Assembly (NCBI GenBank): GCA_902470695.1
Contig: CABRHH010000002.1
Coordinates: 117,745-181,744, forward strand
Reading direction: 5' to 3'
Length of the DNA stretch: 64,000 nt
Source of the DNA: an uncultured Collinsella sp.
Lineage (GTDB): Bacteria; Actinomycetota; Coriobacteriia; Coriobacteriales; Coriobacteriaceae
In this document: positions 7,452 through 16,300 of the stretch, piece by piece
Numbering within the stretch: the first letter of the stretch is position 1
How the letters are laid out: every line of letters begins with the position of its first letter
The notes under the pieces: generated by a model
Databases searched by the model: none
Seen by the model: only the letters and a program-made list of their open reading frames with translations
What the model was told of the DNA's origin: nothing
Made by a program: the position numbers and the translations under genes

Positions 7452-9791
7452 ATGAAGGGGATGGCAGTGGAACTGTGGTATGGGCAGCCTGCCCGAGAAT
7501 GGAACGAGGCGCTGCCGATCGGCAACGGGCATATCGGCGGCATGGTGTTTGGCGGTATCGAGCACGAGACGGTGTGCCTCAACGATGAGACGATTTGGTA
7601 TCGCGGAAAGGCAGATCGGAATAACCCCGATGCTGGATCGCATCTGGCGGAAATACGAAACCTGCTTGCGGCTGGTGAGGTTGCTGCCGCAGAAGACTTG
7701 GTGCGCCTGACGATGTTTGCTGTCCCCCGAGATCAAAGCTATTATGAAACGCTAGGGGAGCTACATATCGAGCAGCTGGGTGTGGGAAAACCCTCGTCGT
7801 ATCGGCGTTCACTTGACGTAGATCAGGCGATCGCTCGGACAAGTTTTGAAGCAGGTGGCGTTTCGTATGAGCGGACGATGTTCTGCGGTATGGGGCAGCG
7901 TGCGTTGTATGCTCGCATGAGCTCCTCACGTGCGGGTGCGCTGCGCGTCAGAATCACGTTGGGGCGCAAAAAGCGGTTCAATGATGGCGTTCGGAAAACC
8001 GATGGCGGCATCATCATGGGTGGACATGCAGGTGGTGTTGCGGGTGTTGGCTTTGAGGTCGGTTGCCGTGTTACCGCCTGCGACGGGTCGGTGCGCGTTC
8101 TGGGCGAAACGATCGTTGTCGACGGAGCGACGACGTTGACGTTATGCTTGGTGTCCAGTACTGATTACTGGCAGGCAGGCGGAGATGTACTATGCGAAGG
8201 GCTCCTTGCACGATGTGCGGAGGCGCGTTATGAGGATGCGCTGTCTCGGCATGTTGAGGCGTACCGCGAGCAGTTCGGTCGCGTCTCGCTGACGCTTCCG
8301 TATGATGCCGCCGAGAGGGAGATTCCGACTGATCAGCTGATAGAGCAGGCGGGCGAGGGAAAAAAGAGCTTCTACCTGTTGCAGCTTGCGTTTGATTATG
8401 GCCGATACCTGTTGATTTCATCGAGTCAGCCAGGTGGACTGCCGGCGAATCTGCAGGGAATCTGGTGCGATGATATCGACCCGATCTGGGGCTCGAAGTA
8501 CACCATCAACATCAACACGGAGATGAACTATTGGTTGTGCGGACCGTGCGATTTGCCGGAAGCGCAGCAGCCGCTGTTTGATTTGTTGGAGCGCATGCGC
8601 GAGCCTGGTCGCGTAACGGCTCGCACGATGTACAACGCTCGCGGGTTCACCTGCCATCATAATACGGACGGCTTTGCCGACACGGCCCCGCAGTCGCATG
8701 CGATCGGCGCTGCCGTGTGGCCTATGACGGTGCCCTGGCTTTTGACGCACATCTGGGAGCAGTGGCGGTATACGCAGGATCGCTCAATCATCGAAGACCA
8801 TTTCGATATGTTCAAGGAGGCGGTGCTGTTTTACGAGGATTATCTGTTTGAGTATCAGGGGCACTTGGTGACGGGACCGTCTGCATCCCCCGAGAACGCC
8901 TACCGGCTCGCCAACGGCGTCGTAGGCAATGTGTGTCTGGGGCCGACAATCGATGGTTCGATTCTCCGCTTCTTTTTCGATTGCTGCTTGGATATTGCGC
9001 AAGAACTCGGAGATGAAAGCGATTTTGCCGACCGCGTGCGTTCGCTGCGGGATCGGCTTCCGCCGCTGCGGGTTGGCGCCCATGGGCAAATCCAGGAATG
9101 GCTGGAAGATTATGAGGAAGTTGAGGTCGGGCATCGTCACATTTCGCCGTTGTTCGGTTTGCACCCGGGACATGAGATCGATGTGGAGCGAACGCCCGGT
9201 TTGGCTCGCGCAGCAGAGCGGACAATCGAGCGCCGTCTGGCGGGAAGCGGGTACCTGCAGAAGAGCGAGCGAGGTCAGGCTATAGATGATTGGAAGGGTG
9301 CTGGCTTGCACGCCAGTACACGTACGGGATGGAGTTCCGCCTGGCTCGTGCATTTCAACGCTCGTCTGCAGCACGGAGATGCGTGCTTCGATGAATTGCT
9401 GGGAATGTTGGGAAACAGCATGCTGCCGAACTTGTTCTGCGACCATCCTCCATTCCAGATTGACGGGAATTTCGGGTTAACGAGCGGGCTGTGCGAAATG
9501 CTGCTGCAAAGCCACACCGACCGGGTGCGCATTCTGCCCGCGCTTCCGCGAAGCTTGCCCGATGGTTCTGTAAGCGGTTTACGCGTTCGTGGCGGGCAGA
9601 AGATTTCTATTGTCTGGAAAGGCGGGCAACTCGTTGAGCTTGAAGTTGTGGGAAATCCGGGGGCTGCGTTCCGATACACGGTTGGCGCGGCAGTTTCGCC
9701 AACGGCCGAGCGACTAGACATGGACGTGTTGCTCGATGAGCGAGGTGCATATCGGAAGAGCTGGAAGGTTGCGGGAAGGATTACATCATGA
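7452..9791 (+). CDS. GH95 family alpha-L-fucosidase (probable alpha-1,2-fucosidase), cytoplasmic
   Basis: About 779 residues, usual for GH95, which hydrolyses terminal Fuc-alpha-1,2-Gal by inversion. The start ELWYGQPAREWNEALPIGNG is the family N-terminus; NLQGIWCDDIDPIWGSKYT, NTEMNYWL, HHNTDGFADTAP, VTGPSASPENAY and FQIDGNFGLTSGLCEML are the (alpha/alpha)6-barrel blocks. No signal peptide is present, so it acts on imported sugar. Start alternatives: ATG 7452, ATG 7461, or GTG 7467, which has AAGGGG six bases upstream. Its stop overlaps the GH98 start (ATGA). Confidence 0.92.
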   Translation: MKGMAVELWYGQPAREWNEALPIGNGHIGGMVFGGIEHETVCLNDETIWYRGKADRNNPDAGSHLAEIRNLLAAGEVAAAEDLVRLTMFAVPRDQSYYETLGELHIEQLGVGKPSSYRRSLDVDQAIARTSFEAGGVSYERTMFCGMGQRALYARMSSSRAGALRVRITLGRKKRFNDGVRKTDGGIIMGGHAGGVAGVGFEVGCRVTACDGSVRVLGETIVVDGATTLTLCLVSSTDYWQAGGDVLCEGLLARCAEARYEDALSRHVEAYREQFGRVSLTLPYDAAEREIPTDQLIEQAGEGKKSFYLLQLAFDYGRYLLISSSQPGGLPANLQGIWCDDIDPIWGSKYTININTEMNYWLCGPCDLPEAQQPLFDLLERMREPGRVTARTMYNARGFTCHHNTDGFADTAPQSHAIGAAVWPMTVPWLLTHIWEQWRYTQDRSIIEDHFDMFKEAVLFYEDYLFEYQGHLVTGPSASPENAYRLANGVVGNVCLGPTIDGSILRFFFDCCLDIAQELGDESDFADRVRSLRDRLPPLRVGAHGQIQEWLEDYEEVEVGHRHISPLFGLHPGHEIDVERTPGLARAAERTIERRLAGSGYLQKSERGQAIDDWKGAGLHASTRTGWSSAWLVHFNARLQHGDACFDELLGMLGNSMLPNLFCDHPPFQIDGNFGLTSGLCEMLLQSHTDRVRILPALPRSLPDGSVSGLRVRGGQKISIVWKGGQLVELEVVGNPGAAFRYTVGAAVSPTAERLDMDVLLDERGAYRKSWKVAGRITS

Positions 9792-12034
9792 TTGAGCGAG
9801 CACAGAAAAAGGGCATGAGTGCATGCATACTCGTGTTGGGGATGCTGCTGGCTTTCATAGCTCCAGGGCGTGTGTGGGCAGAAGATGGTGCCATGCGCAC
9901 GAATATCAGCAGCACCTCTCCGCTGTTACTGTCAGCGGTTTACGGAGACACAACGGATAGCCTGTGGTGGGGTAACACACTGGAAGGGGCATGGAAGGCC
10001 ATCCCGGATGACGTAAAGCCCTATGCAGCCATAGAGTTGCATCCCGCTAAGGTCTGCAAGCCGACGAGTTGCATTCCGCGCGATACGCCCGAGCTGCGTG
10101 CATGGTATACGAACATGCTGGATACTGCGCAAAAGAACAACATTCCAGTGTTTATGGTTATCATGTCTGCCGGCGAGCGCAATACCGTTCCGGCAGCATG
10201 GCTTGATGAGCAGTTTCAGAAGTACAGCGTCCTCAAGGGCGTGATGAACATCGAAAACTACTGGATCTACAACGACGATATTGCCACGCATAGCGCGCAG
10301 TATCTGGAAGTATGCGCCAAAAACGGAGCTCATTTCATATGGCACGACCATGAGAATTGGTTTTGGCAACGAGTAATGAGCAACAAGGCTTTTCGCGATG
10401 CCGCAAAGAAGCATGCGAAGAACTTAGTTCTGGCGACCAAGAATACGCCGATACGTGACGATGCATCAACAGATAGCGTGGTAAATGGCCTGTGGCTCAG
10501 CGGCTATTGTGACAATTGGGGCTCGTCGACCGATACCTGGAAATGGTGGGAGAAAGGCTACACCGACGTGTTTGAGGCGGCAGGCGCGCGCGGTCGCGAT
10601 ATGCGCTCATATGCAAGTGAGCCAGAAACCATGATTGCCATGGAAATGATGAACGTCTACACGAACGGTGGCACGGTTTACAACTTCGAGTGCGCTGCGT
10701 ATACGTTCATGGATAACGACCGTCCAACTCCGGCCTTCACGAAGGGCATTATCCCGATGTTCCGAAGGGCCATCAGCCACCCTGCTCCCTCTCGTGATGA
10801 GGTGCGCAATCGAACGAAAGCGGTCTTCTGGGAGAAAGACGGGGCCATTTCGACGGTGCAGAATTTCTACACCGATCTGTATTCGGATGACGAAACGATG
10901 CCCCTGTACGATACAGGTCGTTATAGCATCCTGCCAGTTATACCTGCAGATGTGACCGAGGGCGAGATCAGCTCGTTGTTCCCGCACGCGACGGTGCTCA
11001 CCAAATCGAGTCCGGAGATGGCCCACAAGGTTGAGTTTCTCAACGCGCGCTACCCTCGCTTGTATGACGGTACCGCCTATGCGCAGCGCGTAGGTGATAG
11101 TTGGTATGTGTACAACAGCAACGCCAATACTGATAAGACCCAAGAAGCCTCGTTGCCGCTTTATGTGAATCCGGCAGGGACGCTGGGGCTAACCATGGCG
11201 CCGCATACGTATGCGATTGTGGATGAAAGTCCTGACAAGATTTCAGTAACGCTGCAGAACTATCGGGCAAGTAAGCGGTCAATGTGGGAGCTGTCGGGCA
11301 ATTTCGATGCATCGCAGAGCTGGAAGCAGGGCGAACTCGATTTGTCGAACTGGCTCAGTGAGCATTATTGTGTCAGCCCCGACGACAGCGAGCTTCGGGA
11401 AACGACGATCATTCTCAATGCGAAACCGGGGATTGAGCGCCCTCGGGTGAGCGTCGAGGGCGACGAGGGGCGATATAGTCATGAAGACATGTGGGACGCC
11501 GAGACGGGCCGCTACACCATGCGCATTCGGCATAACGGGGAGGTCCGTATTGCGCTGCGGGCGTCCGGTGGCGGGCCGGTGCCGCTGCCCGGCGCAGATC
11601 CGTATGGCGTAGATCGAGAGAACATCGCTCGCGGTAAGCAGGCAACTCAAAGTTCGACCGACTACGGAGCCCCTGCCGCACGTGCGGTTGACGGTAACCG
11701 CAACGGTGATTTTGCCGCCCAATCGGTCACGCATACCGCAACGTCCTCGCCGTCATGGTGGCAAGTTGATTTAGGGAAGGATGCGCGGATTGCGGACATC
11801 GCCGTCTTTAACCGGACCGACGCGGAGAGCCAGCGTCTTTCGAACTATGACGTTGAGCTTCTCAACGCTCAAGGATCGGTTGTGTGGAGCGTCCATCGAG
11901 ACCGATATCCCATTTCAAGCGAGGTGTTTTCCGTTGGCGGCATTGCGGGCAGAACGGTGCGCGTGCGGTTGCATGATGCGAATGTTCCCTTGAGCTTGGC
12001 GGAGGTCGAGGTGTACGCATCGGCTGGGGCCTGA
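9788..12034 (+). CDS. Secreted GH98 endo-beta-1,4-galactosidase with C-terminal F5/8C (CBM47-like) lectin domain
   Basis: 748 residues. A signal peptide (about 1-31, cleaved near RVWA/EDG) exports it. Next come the GH98 catalytic barrel with MAIELHPAK-like text, PVFMVIMSAGERNTVPAAWL, NIENYWIYND, FIWHDHENWFW and WLSGYCDNWGSSTDTWKWWE, then the GH98 C-terminal domain (AQRVGDSWYVYNSNAN). A discoidin-like module follows from about residue 610 (ATQSSTDYGAPAARAVDGN, WWQVDLGKDARI, PLSLAEVEVYA). GH98 enzymes cut blood-group H, A, B or Lewis-Y chains. It resembles the pneumococcal fucolectin-related GH98 protein strikingly well, as far as I can recall that sequence. RBS GGAAGGA; the last gene of the operon. 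Confidence 0.93.
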   Translation: MIERAQKKGMSACILVLGMLLAFIAPGRVWAEDGAMRTNISSTSPLLLSAVYGDTTDSLWWGNTLEGAWKAIPDDVKPYAAIELHPAKVCKPTSCIPRDTPELRAWYTNMLDTAQKNNIPVFMVIMSAGERNTVPAAWLDEQFQKYSVLKGVMNIENYWIYNDDIATHSAQYLEVCAKNGAHFIWHDHENWFWQRVMSNKAFRDAAKKHAKNLVLATKNTPIRDDASTDSVVNGLWLSGYCDNWGSSTDTWKWWEKGYTDVFEAAGARGRDMRSYASEPETMIAMEMMNVYTNGGTVYNFECAAYTFMDNDRPTPAFTKGIIPMFRRAISHPAPSRDEVRNRTKAVFWEKDGAISTVQNFYTDLYSDDETMPLYDTGRYSILPVIPADVTEGEISSLFPHATVLTKSSPEMAHKVEFLNARYPRLYDGTAYAQRVGDSWYVYNSNANTDKTQEASLPLYVNPAGTLGLTMAPHTYAIVDESPDKISVTLQNYRASKRSMWELSGNFDASQSWKQGELDLSNWLSEHYCVSPDDSELRETTIILNAKPGIERPRVSVEGDEGRYSHEDMWDAETGRYTMRIRHNGEVRIALRASGGGPVPLPGADPYGVDRENIARGKQATQSSTDYGAPAARAVDGNRNGDFAAQSVTHTATSSPSWWQVDLGKDARIADIAVFNRTDAESQRLSNYDVELLNAQGSVVWSVHRDRYPISSEVFSVGGIAGRTVRVRLHDANVPLSLAEVEVYASAGA

Positions 12035-12039
12035 TGGTT

Positions 12040-12083
12040 GAAGCCGGTCGTCTGTGTTCGTCGGACGACTGGCTTCTTCTTGT
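12040..12083 (+). terminator. Rho-independent terminator of the fucose operon
   Basis: Arms 12040-12052 and 12064-12076 (GAAGCCGGTCGTC and GACGACTGGCTTC) form 13 pairs with one G-U, followed by TTCTTGTGTG. It begins five bases after the GH98 stop and separates the operon from lacI. Confidence 0.85.
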
Positions 12084-12117
12084 GTGAATGAATCGGTGGT
12101 GAATGTAGCGATTTAAC

Positions 12118-12131
12118 TTGAACCGGTTCCA
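12118..12131. promoter_or_regulatory. LacI-type operator upstream of lacI
   Basis: TTGAACCGGTTCCA has the 14-bp symmetric form of LacI-family sites with a central CG, and shares TTGAACCGGTT with the double operator at 774-804. It lies about 70 bases before the lacI start, which suggests autoregulation. Confidence 0.75.
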
Positions 12132-12199
12132 GATTTATGCTCGATGTGTCACAATAAGCGTGTTTTCTATGGTAGACAGCATGATAGGCAGGGTCCCTG

Positions 12200-13201
12200 G
12201 TGGCGAACATTCGTGAAATCGCACGCCGTAGCGGCGTGTCCGTTGGTACGGTTTCCCGTTACCTTAACGGCATCAAGGTGCGAGATGCCAACGCTGAGGC
12301 CATTGCGCGGGTTATCGATGAGCTCGACTACCGTCCGAATATACTGGGGCGGGCGCTTACGAAAAAGCGCAGCTATACCATCGGTGTGCTTATGTCCAAC
12401 GCGGGGAATGTATTTGTGGGTTCGAGCATCGGACGTTTAGAGGCGGCGCTCGAGCGCGTAGGGTATTCGGCGCTTTTCATCGATTTCCATGGCGATATAG
12501 ATGTGCTTATGCAGAAGATCGAGTTTCTGCGCAGCAGGTTGGTAGAGGGTATCGTTATCTTTTCCTCGGAGGTCGAAAGCGCGCGCCTGGAGGAGATGCC
12601 GCCGTTCGATATTCCTGTGATTGTAGTGGACAACCCCATGCCAACGGCGGCCATTGATTCAATCGTTGTCGATAATGCCGAAAGCACTAAAGAGGTAGTC
12701 TCCGCCATGCTCGAAGCCGGGCATAGGAGCGTGGGGGTCATTGCTCCATCGCAGGCAACGTATGTTGGTCGCGAGCGTTTGGGTGGCTGGAAAGCCGCGC
12801 TTGCTGGTCATGGTATCGAGGTGCGGTCGCGTGACATCCAGATAGCCGATTCAACAAAAGCGGGGGGATACGAATCCGCCTGTTCATTGCTTGAGCAGGG
12901 TGAGGTGACGGCCCTGTTCGCCTGCAACTATTACATGGCGCTCGGGGCTTTGAAAGCTGTCAACGAGCGGGGGATGCGACCCGGGATCGAGATCGGATTC
13001 GCCAGCTTCGATGACTATGACTTCAGCGATGTGCTGTTTCCGCCGCTCACGGTAATCCGACAGCCAATGGAGCAGATTGTCGATGTGGTCATCGAGACGA
13101 TGCGGCAGCGGTTGCATGGGGACCGTGCTGACTACGGAACGCACGTGCTCCGATGTGAGGTCGTGTTAACCGACTCCATTCGTGGCGCCACCGCCACATA
13201 G
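12200..13201 (+). CDS. LacI-family repressor of the fucose locus
   Basis: 333 residues. The N-terminal helix-turn-helix NIREIARRSGVSVGTVSRYL (residues 3-22) and hinge YRPNILGRAL precede a periplasmic-binding-protein-like sensor domain (YTIGVLMSNAGNVFVGSSIG, VDNPMPTAAIDSIVVDN, ASFDDYDFSDVLFPPLTVI). GTG 12200 is the start, with AGGCAGGG upstream. It probably senses fucose, fuculose-phosphate or a derived compound and controls the operon through the AACCGGTT sites; the ligand is not deducible. A decayed copy of part of it lies at 586-660. Confidence 0.9.
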   Translation: MANIREIARRSGVSVGTVSRYLNGIKVRDANAEAIARVIDELDYRPNILGRALTKKRSYTIGVLMSNAGNVFVGSSIGRLEAALERVGYSALFIDFHGDIDVLMQKIEFLRSRLVEGIVIFSSEVESARLEEMPPFDIPVIVVDNPMPTAAIDSIVVDNAESTKEVVSAMLEAGHRSVGVIAPSQATYVGRERLGGWKAALAGHGIEVRSRDIQIADSTKAGGYESACSLLEQGEVTALFACNYYMALGALKAVNERGMRPGIEIGFASFDDYDFSDVLFPPLTVIRQPMEQIVDVVIETMRQRLHGDRADYGTHVLRCEVVLTDSIRGATAT

Positions 13202-13205
13202 CTTG

Positions 13206-13286
13206 CAGTTTGGGGACGGGGTCGTTTCGTTCAGTTTGGGGACGGGGTCGTTTCGTTCATGCAGTTTGGGGACGGGGTCGTTTCGT
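13206..13286. repeat. Three tandem copies of the GC-rich intergenic repeat
   Basis: Units start at 13206, 13232 and 13262, each cagtttggggacggggtcg plus tttcgt, the first two abutting and the third after a four-base spacer. The same unit stands at 552-579. They begin four bases after the lacI stop. The remaining 240 bases before the PfkB gene hold no gene I can support. Confidence 0.85.
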
Positions 13287-13525
13287 ACGCATGGGAGCAC
13301 CGCGGCGCCTCCGTCGCTCACCGCCTGAAACCTGCCGTTGACCACCATGGCACAGCTTGCTCTTGCACCTGCGCTTGCAGGCGGCGTGCCGCGCGCTTCC
13401 CTTTCTCTTGCTTGCGCTTGCGGGCAGCTCTGCGGTGGGGTGCCCGGCGCGCACGTGGGCCTTCGCGATACAATGAGGCTAATGAATTTGCGGGCAAGCA
13501 GCCTGTGCGGCGGAAAGGAACACGC

Positions 13526-14461
13526 ATGATTCTCACCGTTACCATGAACCCTGCTATCGACACGGCCTATCACCTCGATCACCTGGTCATCGACGACGTG
13601 AACCGCGTAACGCCGAAAAAGACCGCAGGCGGCAAGGGCCTGAACGTGAGCCGCGTGCTCACCCAGCTGGGCGACGATGTGGTGGCAACCGGCCTGCTCG
13701 GTGGCCATATGGGCGCCTACATGGGCGAGCTCATGGACGCCGACGGCATCGCGCACGATTTCGCCCCCATCGCCGGCGAGACGCGCATCTGCCTGAACAT
13801 CCTGCACGAGGGCAACCAGACCGAGCTGCTCGAGAGCGGTCCGGAGATCTCGGAGGCCGAGCTCGCCGCGTTCTCCGCGAAGTTCGCCGAGCTGGCTGCC
13901 AAAGCCAGCTGCATCACCATCTCGGGCTCGCTGCCCAAGGGCGTGCCTGCCGATTTCTATGCCGGCATGGTGGCCACGGCGTCCGAGCACAACGTACCGG
14001 TGCTGCTCGACACCTCGGGCGCATCGCTGGACGCCGCGCTTGAGGCGGCGGTCAAGCCCACGCTGGTGAAGCCGAACCTCACCGAGATCAACGCGCTGCT
14101 GGGTACGTCTTACACCCCCGACCAGGTGTCCGACCTCGCCGCGGCTCTCAAGGCCGATGCGCGTTTTGCCGGCATTCCGTGGGTCGTGGTGTCCATGGGC
14201 GCCGCCGGTTCCTTCGCCTTCCATGGCGATAAGATCTACCGTGCCGTCACCCCGCCGATTCCCGCGGTGAACGCCACGGGTTCCGGCGACTCGACCATTG
14301 CCGGCTTCGCGCACGCCATCGCTGCCGGTGCCGACGACGTGACTGTGCTCAAGACCGCCAATACCTGCGGCAAGCTGAACGCGATGGATCCGCAGACCGG
14401 GCATTTGGTCATCGAGCGTTGGGACGAGGTCTACAACGCGGTTGAGGTTACCGAGCTGTAG
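13526..14461 (+). CDS. PfkB-family sugar-phosphate kinase (1-phosphofructokinase or tagatose-6-phosphate kinase type)
   Basis: 311 residues. The N-terminus MILTVTMNPAIDTAYHLD and the glycine motif TAGGKGLNVSRVLTQLG are those of FruK/LacC kinases, and the C-terminal catalytic signature is NATGSGDSTIAGFAHAI with the base aspartate in GSGDS. It makes fructose- or tagatose-1,6-bisphosphate from the monophosphate. ATG 13526 follows GGAAAGGAACACGC. A class II bisphosphate aldolase and a DeoR regulator are neighbours, but on separate transcripts. No fructose PTS is adjacent, so FruK versus LacC is left open. Confidence 0.85.
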   Translation: MILTVTMNPAIDTAYHLDHLVIDDVNRVTPKKTAGGKGLNVSRVLTQLGDDVVATGLLGGHMGAYMGELMDADGIAHDFAPIAGETRICLNILHEGNQTELLESGPEISEAELAAFSAKFAELAAKASCITISGSLPKGVPADFYAGMVATASEHNVPVLLDTSGASLDAALEAAVKPTLVKPNLTEINALLGTSYTPDQVSDLAAALKADARFAGIPWVVVSMGAAGSFAFHGDKIYRAVTPPIPAVNATGSGDSTIAGFAHAIAAGADDVTVLKTANTCGKLNAMDPQTGHLVIERWDEVYNAVEVTEL

Positions 14462-14523
14462 CCGATGCTGAGCCCCGTTTGACCTGCGAACAGCCGCTGG
14501 GGTCAATCCGTTTCGCATCTCAC

Positions 14524-14565
14524 GCGCCCTGCCTTGTTGTCCAGCAAGGCAGGGCGCTTTGCTGT
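14524..14565 (+). terminator. Terminator after the PfkB kinase
   Basis: A perfect 13-bp stem, GCGCCCTGCCTTG (14524-14536) with CAAGGCAGGGCGC (14545-14557), loop of 8, followed by TTTGCTGTT. It lies 62 bases after the kinase stop. Confidence 0.85.
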
Positions 14566-14697
14566 TGGGGGCGGGGAGGTGAGAGACGTACGCGTGCGGC
14601 AATCAGGCGATGGCGCTCGCTCAGCTATCGACGCGCGGCCGGCCGCGGGTTTCGTGCCGAAAGGTGTATGCGCCGAGAGGCGATCCGCGGCCCTGGG

Positions 14698-15504
14698 TTA
14701 GCGCTGCGCAACGATGAGCTCGGGGTGCGTGGCCCCATCCGGCAGCGCATCGAGGGCGTCCGCGAGGGCGCCCGTTTCGTCCTGGTCAACCACGAGGGTG
14801 TCAACGTCGGAGAGCTTGGCAAATGCGTAGGTGCCGCGAGCTGCGAGTTTGCTGGCGTCCATCAGGGCGACCGCGTGATCGGCGCACTCGATGGCGGCGT
14901 TTTTGATCTCGGCCATCTGCGGATAGTCCGTCATGAACCCGCGACGGGCAACAAATGCGCCGGGGCAGATGACCGCCATGTTGGCGTGGAGGGTGCGCAG
15001 GGCGCTCAGCGTGAGGGGGCCGTACAGGTAGCGATGGCCCTTGCGCAGCTCGCCGCCGAGCATAATGACGTTGACCGTAGGCAGGCTTTCGTCGATGAAA
15101 TCGGCGATGGTGATGTCGAAGGTGATGACCGTGATGCCCGACCGCACATCGAGCATGCGGACGAATTCGAGGGCCGTGGTGCCGGAGTCGACGAGGATGG
15201 TGTCGCCGTTGCGCACGAGCTTGACGGCTTCGCGCGCAATGGCCTGCTTGGCCTCGACGTTGACGTTGACGCGCTGGTCCTGCACGGAGACGGTCAGCGT
15301 TTTGTGCAGCGAGACCGCGCCGCCGTGCGTGCGGCGGAGCTTGCCCGCGGCCGCCAGCGCATCGAGATCGCCGCGGGCCGTGACGCTCGACACGTCAAAC
15401 GTGCGCGCGATGTCGGCAACCTGAATCGAGGCGCTCCGCTCCAGCATATTCATGATGGCGGCGCGCCGCTCCTCGGCAAAGGTGCGTGCAACTGAAGTCG
15501 GCAT
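14698..15504 (-). CDS. DeoR-family transcriptional regulator
   Basis: 268 residues from ATG 15504 (a TTG at 15534 is an alternative). N-terminal winged helix: EERRAAIMNMLERSASIQVADIA and the recognition helix around SSVTARGDLDALAAAGKLRRTHGGA. The C-terminal DeoR sensor domain binds sugar phosphates: GDTILVDSGTTALEFVRML, NVIMLGGELRKGHRYLYG and LMDASKLAARG. It lies convergent with the PfkB gene and divergent from the small peptide/aldolase region. Two inverted repeats just upstream (15531-15555 and 15592-15619) suggest autoregulation. Likely ligands are fructose-1-phosphate or a related ester, by analogy only. Confidence 0.88.
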   Translation of the reverse strand: MPTSVARTFAEERRAAIMNMLERSASIQVADIARTFDVSSVTARGDLDALAAAGKLRRTHGGAVSLHKTLTVSVQDQRVNVNVEAKQAIAREAVKLVRNGDTILVDSGTTALEFVRMLDVRSGITVITFDITIADFIDESLPTVNVIMLGGELRKGHRYLYGPLTLSALRTLHANMAVICPGAFVARRGFMTDYPQMAEIKNAAIECADHAVALMDASKLAARGTYAFAKLSDVDTLVVDQDETGALADALDALPDGATHPELIVAQR

Positions 15505-15530
15505 GCTCGGTTCCGTTCGCTCAAACGTGT

Positions 15531-15619
15531 GCAAAATGTGATGAATCCATTTTGCTCTATTTTCTTTTTAGCAAGATAAACGAGTTTCTTTCTCTTGCGT
15601 ATCAACATAAACGCAAGAG
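15531..15619. promoter_or_regulatory. Two inverted repeats upstream of the DeoR gene
   Basis: GCAAAATG (15531-15538) pairs with CATTTTGC (15548-15555), and CTCTTGCG (15592-15599) with CGCAAGAG (15612-15619). Both are perfect 8-bp dyads in an AT-rich patch 27-115 bases before the DeoR start, the usual place for an operator. The bases from 15620 to about 15900 show no gene I can support. Confidence 0.55.
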
Positions 15620-15902
15620 TGCTGCGCGTGATGCGCGGCAGGGGAGGTCGCCGGCGCGGTTTCGGGCCTTTCGACGAGCTCCGTTCTTTTGATCTTCCGA
15701 AGCTGTTGTCGCTGAGTTTGAGCAGCGCGGTTTTTTGAGGGTGGCACCGGGGTAGAGAGCGGGCGAAACCCAGGGGCAGTATGTGGTCCCGTCGGCCGCG
15801 ATGCGCATGGTGCCGAGTATACCCGAGCGCCAACAGGGAGGCACCTTGGGGTATGCTTGTAACGAGCAGGCGGCGTAAGCCCTCCTGTAAAGAAGCTGTG
15901 GT

Positions 15903-15965
15903 GGGTGGTGCCCACGACGAGCTGTCTCTCCCAAAGGCGGCTCGTCCCTTATGCGGGCATCACCC
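15903..15965 (-). other. Long stem-loop directly 3' of the 27-residue peptide ORF
   Basis: Outer arms 15903-15913 and 15955-15965 (minus strand GGGTGATGCCC and GGGCACCACCC, one mismatch) enclose an inner 7-bp stem, GACGAGC with GCTCGTC (15916-15922 and 15940-15946). It begins five bases after the peptide stop. A compact 3' structure of this sort is usual in type I toxin mRNAs, where it protects the message or hides the ribosome site. Confidence 0.6.
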
Positions 15966-15970
15966 AACCA

Positions 15971-16054
15971 TTAGTAGACCAGCAGGACAATCAAATTGAC
16001 GGCGAGTGCCATCACGAGTGCGAGTGCCAGCAGCAGCTGAGTGAGCGAGCGCAT
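15971..16054 (-). CDS. 27-residue hydrophobic peptide, candidate type I toxin
   Basis: ATG 16054 to TAA 15971 encodes a peptide starting MRSLTQLLLALALVMALAV and ending in LIVLLVY. It is one transmembrane helix with a single early charge. GGAGGG lies six bases before the ATG, and a -10-like TATACT is at 16118-16113 on the same strand, about 60 bases upstream. A strong stem-loop follows the stop. The combination of tiny membrane peptide, good ribosome site, own promoter and structured tail matches type I toxins or small holin-like peptides. No antisense RNA promoter could be assigned, and I do not recognise a named family. Confidence 0.55.
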   Translation of the reverse strand: MRSLTQLLLALALVMALAVNLIVLLVY

Positions 16055-16300
16055 GGGAATCCCTCCAACCTCCCTGTTGAAACTCGGAGGGCACCGCCTG
16101 GTCGCTTAGTCCAGTATACATGATGTGGCGCGATAAAAGAACGTATGTTCTATACTTTAGTTTCGTTTTCTTGTCTGATTGCACAAGGGCAAACGTGCAC
16201 GCCGGATAGTGGTTTCGTACAATGAAACCAGCAAGTACGCCGGTGTGTTCCGGCGAAGCCAAGGGCCGCCGCAGGCGGTGCAGGAAGGGAGCGATCGCTC

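Noticed and set aside
13206..13286. CRISPR array
   Set aside because: Units abut or are four bases apart; no spacers.
13166..14602. Long antisense frame over the PfkB kinase
   Set aside because: It is a GC-rich shadow of the kinase gene with low-complexity translation; no ribosome site or family match.
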